From CBDAPE01 sp965198325 (GTDB taxonomy: Bacteria; Pseudomonadota; Alphaproteobacteria; UBA828; JAPUJA01): a stretch of 64,000 nucleotides of DNA. Under the pieces are notes generated by a model that searched no databases, had not been told where the DNA came from, and was given only the letters and a program-made list of their open reading frames with translations. This document shows, in pieces, positions 20,393-29,498 of the stretch (positions are counted from its first letter, which is position 1; every line of letters begins with the position of its first letter). Location of the stretch: assembly GCA_965198325.1 (NCBI GenBank), contig CBDAPE010000017.1, forward strand, positions 248,001 to 312,000, read 5' to 3'. The position numbers and the translations under genes are program-made.

Positions 20393-21481
20393 TCACCTCA
20401 ACTTCAGGCTGGACAGGCCGACCAGCGCCAGCATGATGGCGATTACCCAGAACCGGATCACAATGGTCGATTCGGCCCAGCCCTTCTGCTCGAAATGGTG
20501 GTGTAGCGGCGCCATGCGGAAAATCCGCCGGCCCGTGACCTTGAAGGAGACCACTTGGACCACCACTGAGGCGGTCTCCAGAACGAACAGACCGCCGATG
20601 ATCGCGAGCACCAGTTCGTGCTTGGTGATCACAGCGATCGCACCGATCGACGCGCCCATGGAGAGCGAGCCGGTATCGCCCATGAAGACCATGGCGGGTG
20701 GCGCGTTGAACCAGAGGAATCCCAGGCTGGCGCCGACCAGCGAACCGCAGAACACCGCGAGTTCGCCCGTGCCGGGCACGGCGTGGAGCTGCAGATAGTC
20801 GGTAAACACGGCGTTGCCAACGACATAGGCGATCATCGCAAAACAGGCCGCGGCGATCATGACCGGCACGATTGCGAGTCCGTCGAGCCCGTCGGTCAGG
20901 TTGACCGCGTTGCTCGAGCCGACCATGACGAAGGCGGCAAAGGGCAGGAAGAACCAGCCCAGATCGACCAGCACGTCCTTGGCGAAGGGCAGGGCCAGAT
21001 GGGCGTTGAGCGGCTCGCCCAGCAGGCTTGTGATCCAGACGGCAGCGCCGATTCCGATCGCGATCTCGGCGAGGAGCTTGACCTTTCCCGGCACGCCCTT
21101 GTGGCTGCGTCGCCGCAGTTTTAGGAAATCGTCGGCGAAGCCCACCAACCCGAAACCGAGCGTGACCAGGAGGACGACCCAGACGTAGCGGTTCGTCATG
21201 TCCGCCCACAGCAAGGTGCCCACGGCGATGCCGAGCAGGATGAGCACGCCCCCCATGGTGGGTGTGCCACGCTTGCTCACGAGGTGACTTTCCGGGCCGT
21301 CGTCGCGGATCGGCTGACCCTCGCCCTGGCGGCGGCGAAGCAGGCGAATGATCATCGGACCGAAGACGAAACTGATGAGAATTGCGGTCAGAACGGCGCC
21401 GCCCGTCCGAAAGGTGAGATAGCGGAACAGGTTGAAGAAGCTTACGTCGTCGGCCAGGGGGTAGAGGAAGTTGTAGAGCAT
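20393..21481 (-). CDS. mraY: Phospho-MurNAc-pentapeptide-transferase MraY
   Basis: 362 residues with ten predicted transmembrane helices. It transfers phospho-MurNAc-pentapeptide to undecaprenyl phosphate, forming lipid I. Catalytic motifs are present: FADDFLKLRRR (aspartate pair, about residues 115-120), NAVNLTDGLDGLA with its Mg-binding aspartate, and the cytoplasmic MAPLHHHFEQKGW loop. The start codon is ATG, 21 bp after murF. Confidence 0.97.
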   Translation of the reverse strand: MLYNFLYPLADDVSFFNLFRYLTFRTGGAVLTAILISFVFGPMIIRLLRRRQGEGQPIRDDGPESHLVSKRGTPTMGGVLILLGIAVGTLLWADMTNRYVWVVLLVTLGFGLVGFADDFLKLRRRSHKGVPGKVKLLAEIAIGIGAAVWITSLLGEPLNAHLALPFAKDVLVDLGWFFLPFAAFVMVGSSNAVNLTDGLDGLAIVPVMIAAACFAMIAYVVGNAVFTDYLQLHAVPGTGELAVFCGSLVGASLGFLWFNAPPAMVFMGDTGSLSMGASIGAIAVITKHELVLAIIGGLFVLETASVVVQVVSFKVTGRRIFRMAPLHHHFEQKGWAESTIVIRFWVIAIMLALVGLSSLKLR

Positions 21482-21502
21482 GTTGCGCGGACCCTCTGCC
21501 GC

Positions 21503-22927
21503 TTATCCGTTCACGGCGTGGCGCGATTGCGGCGCGCTTCCGCCCTCGATCAGGGTATCGACGACGATACGCATCCGACTGCCCAACGAACCCTTGACCA
21601 TGACGATGTCGCCGGGCTCCAGGGATTCGAGAACGAGCGGCGCGAGCGCCGCCGAATCCTCGACATGGACACCGCTGAGGGAATCGGGCAGGGCGTCGTG
21701 CAAATGCCACATGTTGGCGCCGCAAGTGAAAACAAGGCCGATCCTGGCTGCGTCCAGGGGCCCCGCAAGTGCAGCGTGCAAGGCTGGCGCCCTGGGGCCC
21801 AGCTCTAACATGTCGCCTAGCACCGCGATGCGGCGACCGTTCGGGCCCGGTGTACTGGCGCCAAGGACATCGATCGCGGCGCCCAGCGAGGCCGGGCTCG
21901 CGTTGTAGCTCTCGTCGATCAACTCCGCGGAGCCGCGGGTCAACGCGATCCGGTGACGCGCGCCCCGGCCAGAAAGTGGCGTGAGTACGCCCAGCATCTC
22001 GGCCGCTGCCTCCGGGTCTGCACCCAGGGCATGGACCGTTACGAGCACCCCGACGCTGTTCATCGCCATCGGGCGACCGGGCAAGTGCAATTGGTATCGC
22101 AAGGCACGGCCCGCGATCTCGGCGGTCACGAGGCTGCCGGTCGGCTGGATGTTAACGTCGAGGAGCTTGGCGTCTGCTCCGGGTGCCGTGCCGAAGCCGA
22201 TCACCGTTGGAACGCTGCAGGCTTTTGCGGCGTCCACCAGGCGGCCAAACAGCGGATTGTCTTGATTGAGTACCGCGACCCCGTCCGGCTCGAGGCCGTC
22301 AAAGATCTCTGCCTTGGCGTCGGCGATGGCGTCGAGCGAAGCGAAGGCGGAAAGATGAACCGCCTCGACGGCCGTGATCAGGGCGGCATGTGGGCGGATC
22401 AGCCGGCTCAAGGGGCTGATTTCGCCTGGATGGTTCATGCCGACCTCGAAAATCCCGAAGGCGGCATCCGCGGGCAGGCGTGCGAGGCTCAGCGGCACGC
22501 CGATATGGTTGTTCAGACTGCCAGTGCTGGCCACGGTGTGTCCCTGGCTATCCAGCGCCAGGCGCAACATTTCCTTGCTCGTGGTTTTGCCCACGCTACC
22601 TGTCACGGCGGCGATCCGGGCCGTCGTCCGGGCACGGGCCGCCGCGCCCAGCGCGCCGAGCGCAAGGTGTCCGTCGCCCGCGATGAGCAGGGGCACCGTT
22701 TTATCGAGATCGTCTGGAATGCGCGAGACCAGGGCTGAGGCGGCGCCTTTGTCGAGCGCTTCGCCGACGAATCCGTGACCGTCGAAGTTCGGACCCTTGA
22801 GCGCGACGAAGAGGTCGCCGGGCTGAACCGTCCGGCTGTCGATCGAGACGCCGACGGCAGTCCAGTCACCTTGCGCCTGGCCGCCCACAGCCCGCGCAGC
22901 GTCCGCCGCTGTCCAAAGAGCGGTCAT
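21503..22927 (-). CDS. murF: UDP-MurNAc-tripeptide--D-alanyl-D-alanine ligase MurF
   Basis: 474 residues. It adds the D-Ala-D-Ala dipeptide made by Ddl. The N-domain carries GVSIDSRTVQPGDLFVALKG. The P-loop GSVGKTT is at 110-116, NHPGEISPLSRLIRPHAALITAV follows, and the C-domain has DESYNASPASLGAAIDVL and VLGDMLELG. It overlaps murE by ATGA. Confidence 0.96.
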   Translation of the reverse strand: MTALWTAADAARAVGGQAQGDWTAVGVSIDSRTVQPGDLFVALKGPNFDGHGFVGEALDKGAASALVSRIPDDLDKTVPLLIAGDGHLALGALGAAARARTTARIAAVTGSVGKTTSKEMLRLALDSQGHTVASTGSLNNHIGVPLSLARLPADAAFGIFEVGMNHPGEISPLSRLIRPHAALITAVEAVHLSAFASLDAIADAKAEIFDGLEPDGVAVLNQDNPLFGRLVDAAKACSVPTVIGFGTAPGADAKLLDVNIQPTGSLVTAEIAGRALRYQLHLPGRPMAMNSVGVLVTVHALGADPEAAAEMLGVLTPLSGRGARHRIALTRGSAELIDESYNASPASLGAAIDVLGASTPGPNGRRIAVLGDMLELGPRAPALHAALAGPLDAARIGLVFTCGANMWHLHDALPDSLSGVHVEDSAALAPLVLESLEPGDIVMVKGSLGSRMRIVVDTLIEGGSAPQSRHAVNG

Positions 22928-24384
22928 GACGCTCCTCCCACCAGCCCATTGGCCGCCTTGCGGGCGAACGCCGCATCGTCGAACGGGATCACCTCGTCGC
23001 CGACGATTTGGCCGGTTTCATGTCCCTTGCCGGCCAGGAGCAGAATATCGCCCTGCTCCAACGCTGCGACGGCCGCGACGATGGCCTCCGCCCGGTCGCC
23101 GATCTCGGTGGCATCGGGGCAGGCGGCGAGAATTTGCTGCCGAATCGCGCCGGCATCCTCGGTTCGCGGGTTGTCGTCGGTGACGGTCACGCGATCGGCG
23201 AGCCGCGCGGCGATCTCGCCCATCATCGGTCGTTTTCCCGTATCGCGGTCGCCGCCGCAGCCGAATAGCACGACAAGGCGATTGGTGACGTGGGGCCGGA
23301 GTGCGCTAAGCGCCGTTTCCAGCGCATCCGGGGTGTGGGCGTAATCGACGAAGATCGGTGCGCCCGTGGGATGACGGGCGACCTCCTGCAACCGACCCGG
23401 TGCACCTTCGAGCGCGGGCAGGGCCGCCAGCGCCGTACGGAGCGGCACGCCGGTTGCCAGCGCCAAGCCCAGCGCCGCCATGATGTTACTCGCCTGAAAC
23501 CGGCCCACCAGGCCAGCCTCGACCGTGTGGCTCGCGCCTTCGACGGCAAGGTTGAGCAGCTGGCCGGTCAGGCTCGTCTCGATGCTGCGCAGCCGGATAT
23601 CGGCATCGCGCGAACCGTAGCGGATGACCTCGTGACGGCGTTGCCGGCAGACCTCGGCGAGATCGTCGAACTCCGGCGCATCGGCGTTGAGTACCGCCGT
23701 GCCGCCTTCGGGCATAATCGTGTCGAACAGACGCCGCTTGGCCGCGAAATAGGCTGTGGCGCCTTCGTGATAGTCGAGATGGTCGCGCGTGAGGTTGGTG
23801 AACGCGGCGGCCGCGGCGCGCACGCCGTCGAGCCGGCACTGGTCGAGCCCGTGGGATGACGCCTCCATCGCAAGATAATCGACGCCCCGCCGCGACAGCT
23901 CGGACAGGGCGCGGTGGAGCGAGATGGGCTCGGGCGTGGTGTGAGGCAGGGTCTGGGAGTACCCGACCGCCATGATGCCGAGGCTGCCCAGGCTGGCCGC
24001 GCTGCGCCCCGCGTGTGACCAGATTTGGCGCGTGAAGACGGCGACGGACGTTTTGCCGTTGGTGCCGGTGATCGCAGCGATGGTCCGGGGCTGTTCCGGA
24101 TAGAAGCGCGCCGCCATCAGGGCAAGACGGCGGCGCGGGTTTATGTCGGTCAGAATCCGGACGGCGGATCCGGCGGACGGCAGGGCCGTCCCCGGTGGCG
24201 CGAGCACCGCGACCGCGCCGTGCTTCACGGCATCCGGAATATAGTCGATGCCCCGGGCGTGTCGACCATTGAGCGCGGCGAACAGATAGCCTGTCCGGAC
24301 CTCACGCGAGTCGGCGGACAACCCGAGGATCTCGATATCCTCGGGGCTGCTTTGCCCCCCGTTGATCAGCTCAGAAAGACGCAA
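22924..24384 (-). CDS. murE: UDP-MurNAc-L-Ala-D-Glu--meso-diaminopimelate ligase MurE
   Basis: 486 residues from a TTG start at 24384: GGGGAG lies 5 bp upstream and the protein then begins with the conserved LRLSELI. The longer open frame upstream is noise over ftsI. P-loop GTNGKTS lies near residue 107, and the substrate segment TTPEPISLHRALSEL follows. The motif DNPRTED near 401 marks a meso-diaminopimelate-adding enzyme rather than a lysine-adding one. It overlaps the ftsI 3' end by 14 bp and the murF start by ATGA. Confidence 0.94.
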   Translation of the reverse strand: MRLSELINGGQSSPEDIEILGLSADSREVRTGYLFAALNGRHARGIDYIPDAVKHGAVAVLAPPGTALPSAGSAVRILTDINPRRRLALMAARFYPEQPRTIAAITGTNGKTSVAVFTRQIWSHAGRSAASLGSLGIMAVGYSQTLPHTTPEPISLHRALSELSRRGVDYLAMEASSHGLDQCRLDGVRAAAAAFTNLTRDHLDYHEGATAYFAAKRRLFDTIMPEGGTAVLNADAPEFDDLAEVCRQRRHEVIRYGSRDADIRLRSIETSLTGQLLNLAVEGASHTVEAGLVGRFQASNIMAALGLALATGVPLRTALAALPALEGAPGRLQEVARHPTGAPIFVDYAHTPDALETALSALRPHVTNRLVVLFGCGGDRDTGKRPMMGEIAARLADRVTVTDDNPRTEDAGAIRQQILAACPDATEIGDRAEAIVAAVAALEQGDILLLAGKGHETGQIVGDEVIPFDDAAFARKAANGLVGGAS

Positions 24385-26134
24385 GCTCGCTCCCCTTGGC
24401 GGTAATTTCGAGCATCGGATCGCGGCCGCGCTCCGGGGCCGTCTCGTCGACCGGCTGGATGCCCAGCAGCGGGCCAATGCGGGCCACCACGTTTCCGACG
24501 GAGGGCGCCGCGGTCCAGCCGGCGGTGGCGTAGCCGAAGGTCTCTGCGTTACCCTGGGGCTCGTCGAGCATGGCAAACACGACGTATTGCGGATCATCCA
24601 TCGGGAAGGCGCCGATGAAGGACGAAATCAGCGCCTTACGCTCGTAGCCGCCGGCCGCGGCCTTCTCCGACGTGCCCGTCTTGCCGCCGACCAGGAATCC
24701 GGCCGCGTCGGCATTCCTGCCTGTGCCTTCATGGACCACCAGACGAAGCAGGGCGCGCATGATGTCGGAGATCTCGGGCCGGATTACGGCCTCGCCCGCC
24801 AAACCGGCATCTGCTGGCCGCTTGAGCAGGGTGGTGGGGTAAAGCGTGCCGCCGTTGACCATTGCGGCCGTCGCGCGTGCCAGGCTGAGGGGCGAAACGG
24901 CGATGCCGTGGCCGAACGCGATGGTCATCGTATTGATCTCGCGCCAGGGCTGCGGTGTCAGCGGGGCGCCGATCTCGGGTAGTTCGATGTCCGCCGGTCC
25001 CAGCAAGCCGAGCGAGCCCAAAAATGCGCGCTGACGCTCGGTACCAAGGTCGAGCGCCATCTTTGCCGCACCGATGTTCGATGAGTACATGAAAATTTCC
25101 GGGATCGAGAGCCAGCGGTTCTCCGAGTGGTAATCGCGAATCCAGAATCGCGAGACCTTGAGGGGTTCGCTCGCGTCGTAGCCGTCGGTCAGCGAAACGG
25201 TCCCGGACTCGAGGGCCGCCGCGACCGTAAATGTCTTGAAGGTGGAGCCCATTTCGTAGACCCCGAGGGTCGTCCGGTTGAACCGCGCGTCGGCCTCCGG
25301 CGCGCCGGACAGGTTGGGATCGAAATCCGGCAGGCTGACCATGGCAAGCACTTCGCCCGACGTGACGTCGAGCACGAGACCCGCGGCGCCCTTGGCCTCA
25401 AAGTCGGCCATCGCCGCGGCGAGTTCCTCGTGCAGGGCGTACTGCACGCGCAGATCGATCGAAAGCGCCAACGCAGCACCATGATTGGCGCCGTCGACTG
25501 CGAGCGCGGCGTCGAGCGTGAGTTCGAGGCCTGCGAGCCCGCGGTTGTCGATGCCCGTGTAGCCCAGCACGTGGGCAAGCAGAGAACCGTGCGGGTAGAC
25601 CCGCTTTTCGTCCCGCTCGAAGGCGAGGCCGGGTAGACCCAGCCGGTGAATCTCATACTGCTGACGCGGTGTTAGATGACGCTCGATCCAGACGAAGCGC
25701 CGGTCCGCGGACAATTGTTCGACCAGTCCGTCATGGCCGAGCTCAGGCAGGACGACGGCGAGCCGGATCGCCGCCTCTTCGGCGTCAAGCACCATCTTGG
25801 GGTCGGCATAGAGCGACGCGGTCGGCAGATTGGTCGCGAGCAAGACGCCGTTGCGATCGACGATGTCGGCCCGTGCGCTGCTGTAACTCCCGTCCTCGAT
25901 CACACGGTGTGCGAGCGGCCGGTAATCCCGCTCGAAGACGCTGACTTTGACGAGTTGGCCGCCGACAACCAGGAAGCACAGCGCGAACAGCGCGCCCGCG
26001 GCGAGCAGACGCAAGCGGCCCGTCTCGATCGCCTGCTTGCGGGTGCCCTCGAGGCGGACCTTGAGAAAGGATTCGGCGACGACCTGGTTGAGGGCCCCGC
26101 TTTTCCGGCGACGAAGACGGCGAAACAACGTCAT
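24371..26134 (-). CDS. ftsI: Septal transpeptidase FtsI (PBP3)
   Basis: 587 residues. A basic cytoplasmic N-terminus and one membrane anchor (about residues 41-62) precede the pedestal domain (RADIVDRNGVLLATNL from 88). The transpeptidase domain carries all three serine-acyltransferase motifs: STFK (297-300, catalytic Ser297), SSN (351-353) and KTGT (485-488). It cross-links septal peptidoglycan with FtsW as partner glycan polymerase. It overlaps the ftsL stop by ATGA. Confidence 0.96.
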   Translation of the reverse strand: MTLFRRLRRRKSGALNQVVAESFLKVRLEGTRKQAIETGRLRLLAAGALFALCFLVVGGQLVKVSVFERDYRPLAHRVIEDGSYSSARADIVDRNGVLLATNLPTASLYADPKMVLDAEEAAIRLAVVLPELGHDGLVEQLSADRRFVWIERHLTPRQQYEIHRLGLPGLAFERDEKRVYPHGSLLAHVLGYTGIDNRGLAGLELTLDAALAVDGANHGAALALSIDLRVQYALHEELAAAMADFEAKGAAGLVLDVTSGEVLAMVSLPDFDPNLSGAPEADARFNRTTLGVYEMGSTFKTFTVAAALESGTVSLTDGYDASEPLKVSRFWIRDYHSENRWLSIPEIFMYSSNIGAAKMALDLGTERQRAFLGSLGLLGPADIELPEIGAPLTPQPWREINTMTIAFGHGIAVSPLSLARATAAMVNGGTLYPTTLLKRPADAGLAGEAVIRPEISDIMRALLRLVVHEGTGRNADAAGFLVGGKTGTSEKAAAGGYERKALISSFIGAFPMDDPQYVVFAMLDEPQGNAETFGYATAGWTAAPSVGNVVARIGPLLGIQPVDETAPERGRDPMLEITAKGSELASF

Positions 26135-26466
26135 TGGCTTTCCTTCAGGACGGGCAAGGTTTCGTCGGCTTGCGCGGGCGCCTCGTCGGGCGCGCGCCGG
26201 GGCAGGGTGTCGAGACCGACGAGCTGAGAGCCCGCGATCGGTTCAAGATCGAGATACCGCGCGGCAAGGGTTTGCAGGCGTTCGGGCCGGTTGAGATAAC
26301 TCCACTCTGCTTCGAGCACATGAATCGCCTGCTGGTTTGCGGAAATTTCCCGGGATAGCGCATCGCGTTCGTCTCCGAGGTGCCGTGCTTCGTAAGACAC
26401 CATGAAGACGCCAAACGCCACCGCGGCAGTAACTCCGAGCCACAAAAAGGTTGCCGGGCGATTCAT
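26131..26466 (-). CDS. ftsL: Cell division protein FtsL
   Basis: 111 residues from the ATG at 26466, which overlaps the rsmH stop by ATGA. The architecture is that of FtsL: a very short N-terminus, a single transmembrane helix (about residues 6-23, FLWLGVTAAVAFGVFMVSY), then a leucine-zipper-like periplasmic coiled coil (ERDALSREISANQQAIHVLEAEW) and the conserved YLNRPERLQTLAARYLDLEPI. The family is weakly conserved, so position between rsmH and ftsI carries much of the assignment. It partners FtsB and FtsQ. Confidence 0.9.
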   Translation of the reverse strand: MNRPATFLWLGVTAAVAFGVFMVSYEARHLGDERDALSREISANQQAIHVLEAEWSYLNRPERLQTLAARYLDLEPIAGSQLVGLDTLPRRAPDEAPAQADETLPVLKESQ

Positions 26467-27428
26467 GCCGCCTCCTTCGTGGGCCAACAGGGGGCGGCAG
26501 TCCTTTCGGCGATCCTGAGCCGCGCCGAGCGCGCCCGGGGGTTGGCGACGATCTCTGCGGCATCGGGACGAATCGCCCGGCGAGAGACCAATTTGAAAGA
26601 CGGATGCGGCAACATTATGGCATTGCCGGGGGCATGACGGCTGGGCTGCGCGGCCTTGCCTGCGCGCAGGAAGAGGAATTTCTTCACCCGCCTGTCCTCG
26701 AGCGAGTGATAAGACACCACGGCAAGCCGACCTGCGGGCGCCAGCCGCCGCTCGGCCGCGGCCAACGCCCGGTCCAGTTCGGAAAGCTCGTCGTTCACAC
26801 AGATACGCAGGGCCTGAAACGTCCGCGTCGCGGGATCGAGGCCGTCCTTCGCCCGACGGACGACGCCGCGCACGATCCCGGCAAGCTGGCCGGTCCGCGC
26901 GATCGGATTTTCTTTTCGGGCCTTGATGATGGCCTTGGCAACGGCCCGCGAGCGGCGCTCCTCGCCATAACGATAGATCATGTCGGCGAGATCCGTCTCG
27001 CTTGTCCGGTTGACCAGATCCGCCGCGCTCGGTCCCTGTTTATCCATCCGCATGTCGAGGGGGCCGTCGGCGGCGAACGAAAATCCCCGCGCCGCTTCGT
27101 CGATCTGGGTCGAAGACAGGCCGAGATCGAGGGTGATGCCCTGAACCAGCTGAACCCCGCGCTCGGAAAGCAGGGCATCGAGGTCGCCGAATCGCCCGCT
27201 CAGCAAGGTAAAACGCCCTGGAAAGGCCTCGCTCAGCGCTGCACCCCGGGCCTGAGCGTCCGGGTCCCGGTCGATTGCCCAAACACGACAGTCAGCCGCC
27301 TCTAGGAGTGCTCGGCTATAGCCGCCGGCGCCGAAAGTCCCATCGACGTAAATCGCGCCATCGCTGGGCTCGAGTTCGGCGATCACTCGCTCCAGCAGAA
27401 CCGGGATGTGGATGGCCGCACTCGTCAT
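26463..27428 (-). CDS. rsmH: 16S rRNA (cytosine1402-N4)-methyltransferase RsmH
   Basis: 321 residues. An SAM-dependent methyltransferase of 16S rRNA position C1402. It opens HIPVLLERVIAEL, with SAM motif VDGTFGAGGYS (about 28-38). DLGLSSTQIDEAARGFSF, GPLDMRMD, ATRTFQALRICVNDEL and VVSYHSLEDRRVKKFL are all diagnostic for the MraW/RsmH family. It is the second gene of the dcw cluster, and its 5' end overlaps mraZ by ATGA. Confidence 0.96.
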   Translation of the reverse strand: MTSAAIHIPVLLERVIAELEPSDGAIYVDGTFGAGGYSRALLEAADCRVWAIDRDPDAQARGAALSEAFPGRFTLLSGRFGDLDALLSERGVQLVQGITLDLGLSSTQIDEAARGFSFAADGPLDMRMDKQGPSAADLVNRTSETDLADMIYRYGEERRSRAVAKAIIKARKENPIARTGQLAGIVRGVVRRAKDGLDPATRTFQALRICVNDELSELDRALAAAERRLAPAGRLAVVSYHSLEDRRVKKFLFLRAGKAAQPSRHAPGNAIMLPHPSFKLVSRRAIRPDAAEIVANPRARSARLRIAERTAAPCWPTKEAA

Positions 27429-27883
27429 TTGCCGCCGTCGGACCCAAGAAGGGTGCTTTCGGCGGCCGCCTTCTCGCTCACGTCCCGGTCGTAGTCCGCG
27501 AATCGTTCGGGACTCCAGATCAGGAAAGTCTGGCCCATCGCGACGAACTTGGCCCGATCGGTAATTCCGGCATGGTCGCGAAACTCCGCGGGCAGGAGAA
27601 TTCGCCCCTCGTCGTCGAACGGGATTTGCATGCTGCGGCCGAAGATCGCCGTGGCCAGGGTCCGGTGACCGGGCGAGAATGGATTGAGCGTATTGATGCG
27701 ATCGCTTAGGCGTTCGAGCCAGTCGATGCCGCAGGCCTCGATGGCCGCGACGCCGTCGAACGCGGGGTAGGCGACGATGCCGGTGAAGGTTTGCCCCGCG
27801 AGCGCCGTACGAAAACGCGCTGGCACGGATACCCGGCCCTTGCTATCGAGCTTGTTTTCGTAGGTCCCGACGAACAACGCCAT
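27425..27883 (-). CDS. mraZ: Transcriptional regulator MraZ
   Basis: 152 residues from the ATG at 27883, giving the standard MALFVGTYENKLDSKGRVSVPARFR start with GGGGG 6 bp upstream. Two AbrB-like SpoVT modules are visible: DSKGRVSVPARFR and, in the second half, DDEGRILLPAEFRDHAG. MraZ forms ring-like oligomers that bind tandem TGGG boxes at its own promoter and repress the dcw operon. Such boxes are present here 100-133 bp upstream. Confidence 0.95.
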   Translation of the reverse strand: MALFVGTYENKLDSKGRVSVPARFRTALAGQTFTGIVAYPAFDGVAAIEACGIDWLERLSDRINTLNPFSPGHRTLATAIFGRSMQIPFDDEGRILLPAEFRDHAGITDRAKFVAMGQTFLIWSPERFADYDRDVSEKAAAESTLLGSDGGK

Positions 27884-27982
27884 CCGATGCCCCCATGAGG
27901 CCAGGAATTCTGCGGCTTTCAGCGTCTGCCGCTTTATCCTGTCGTGGCCCAGCCGCTGTCCTGAAAACACCGGAATTCGGCA

Positions 27983-28022
27983 TGGGATTTAATGGGATAA
28001 CATGGGATATTATGGGCGTCAA
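27983..28022 (-). promoter_or_regulatory. dcw promoter with four MraZ boxes
   Basis: TGGG occurs on the + strand at 27983, 27993, 28003 and 28013, exactly 10 bp apart. Known MraZ operators are TGGG-type repeats with 5-6 bp spacers, one per helical turn. On the minus strand they overlap a -35-like TTGACG (28022-28017) and, after 17 bp, a TATCCC -10 (27999-27994). MraZ bound here would cover the polymerase site, giving autoregulation of the cluster. Confidence 0.78.
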
Positions 28023-28150
28023 TTGCTTAATAAATTATTAATGCAGTTAGACCAAGCAGTTACCAGAACTCGTTATGCTCGTTACTGAGGTCGCAAGATG
28101 TGTGATTGGAACGTGCCCTAAATACTGACGTTTAAACATGTCTCAACATT

Positions 28151-28188
28151 GTTCTTATTTTGTTCCAAATTGGAACTTCCTTTGTCAA
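28151..28188 (-). promoter_or_regulatory. LexA-type SOS box with upstream TTGACA
   Basis: GTTC (28151-28154), seven bases, GTTC (28162-28165) exactly match the alphaproteobacterial LexA consensus GTTC-N7-GTTC. A perfect TTGACA on the minus strand (28188-28183) places the box over the expected -10. The second GTTC is also the left arm of a 15-bp palindrome (28162-28176, GTTCCAA-A-TTGGAAC). The nearest leftward gene is mraZ, 268 bp away. Function is inferred. Confidence 0.5.
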
Positions 28189-28321
28189 GTCCTTCTCGCA
28201 CAATCAAAACCTCTCCTGCTTATTGTCGGGACGATTGAGCGGACCTGATTCGGGTCCGACGCCTTGCTGCCCTCGACCGAAGGCGCTCAGGCAAAAAATT
28301 GAATCCAGGTGCCCGAAGGGA

Positions 28322-28736
<415 letters not shown>

Positions 28737-28769
28737 CCGTCATATAGGTGGCTCACGGGCAGGCGGGCG

Positions 28770-29498
28770 TCAAGGGAGTAGGTTGAGCAGGGTGTGCACC
28801 AACTGGACGGATTCGGCGTCGGCGATGCCGTCGATCCGGTCGCGACGAAAATGCCGCTGGAAGGCTCGGACCACTGCTTGTGTCGCGGGTCCGAAGCCAC
28901 CATCGACCTGCAGGGCATAGCCGAATTCCACAAGAGCCGCCTGAAGGTCTATGACAGCTTGGCCGGCGTCGCCGGCGGTGAGGCGCAGTCCCGTTTCGCC
29001 TCTCACCGGATTGTGCGCGGGCCACACGCCGATGCCGGTGGCGGCGAGACGCTGCCAGTCGAACAGTTCACCGGGGTCCTTCCTGCGGTCCGGCGCGACG
29101 TCGGAATGGCCCACCACGTTACGGGCCGGAATCCGATGGCGTGCAAGAATATCGTGGGCAAGCGTCACCAGCGCGCGAATCTGGAGGTCGGGAAACGAGC
29201 GATAGCCGAACGCGTGTCCCGGATTAACGAGTTCGATGCCGATCGAGGCGCCGTTTACGTCGTCGATACCCCGCCAGTGGGCGGTTCCGGCGTGCCAGGC
29301 ACGCCTCTCTTCGGGAACCAGCGCAAGCGTTGTTCCGTCCTCGTCGATCACGTAGTGGGCACTGACTTTGGCTGCCGGGTCGCACAGCCTTTCGATCGCC
29401 GCATCCGCGCTGGTCATGCCCGTGTAGTGGAGCACCAGCATGGACACGCGGGTATCGTCCGGCCTGGCGTCGAAATTGGCTGATTCGCGCGGGATCAC
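28770..29498 (-). CDS. N-acetylmuramoyl-L-alanine amidase with peptidoglycan-binding domain
   Basis: 242 residues from a GTG at 29498 that overlaps the upstream transporter stop (GTGA). The longer open frame beyond that is a shadow of the transporter. Residues about 18-150 form an Amidase_2 (AmpD/AmiD-type) zinc domain: LVLHYTGM with the first zinc histidine, GIELVNPGH with the glutamate, and VVGHSDVAPDRRKDPGELFDW with the other histidine and aspartate ligands. The C-terminal 70 residues are a PG_binding_1 domain (VIDLQAALVEFGYALQVDGGFGPATQAVVRAFQ). No signal peptide is obvious, which favours a cytoplasmic AmpD-like recycling role over a periplasmic AmiD one, although the binding domain is AmiD-like. 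Confidence 0.9.
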   Translation of the reverse strand: MIPRESANFDARPDDTRVSMLVLHYTGMTSADAAIERLCDPAAKVSAHYVIDEDGTTLALVPEERRAWHAGTAHWRGIDDVNGASIGIELVNPGHAFGYRSFPDLQIRALVTLAHDILARHRIPARNVVGHSDVAPDRRKDPGELFDWQRLAATGIGVWPAHNPVRGETGLRLTAGDAGQAVIDLQAALVEFGYALQVDGGFGPATQAVVRAFQRHFRRDRIDGIADAESVQLVHTLLNLLP

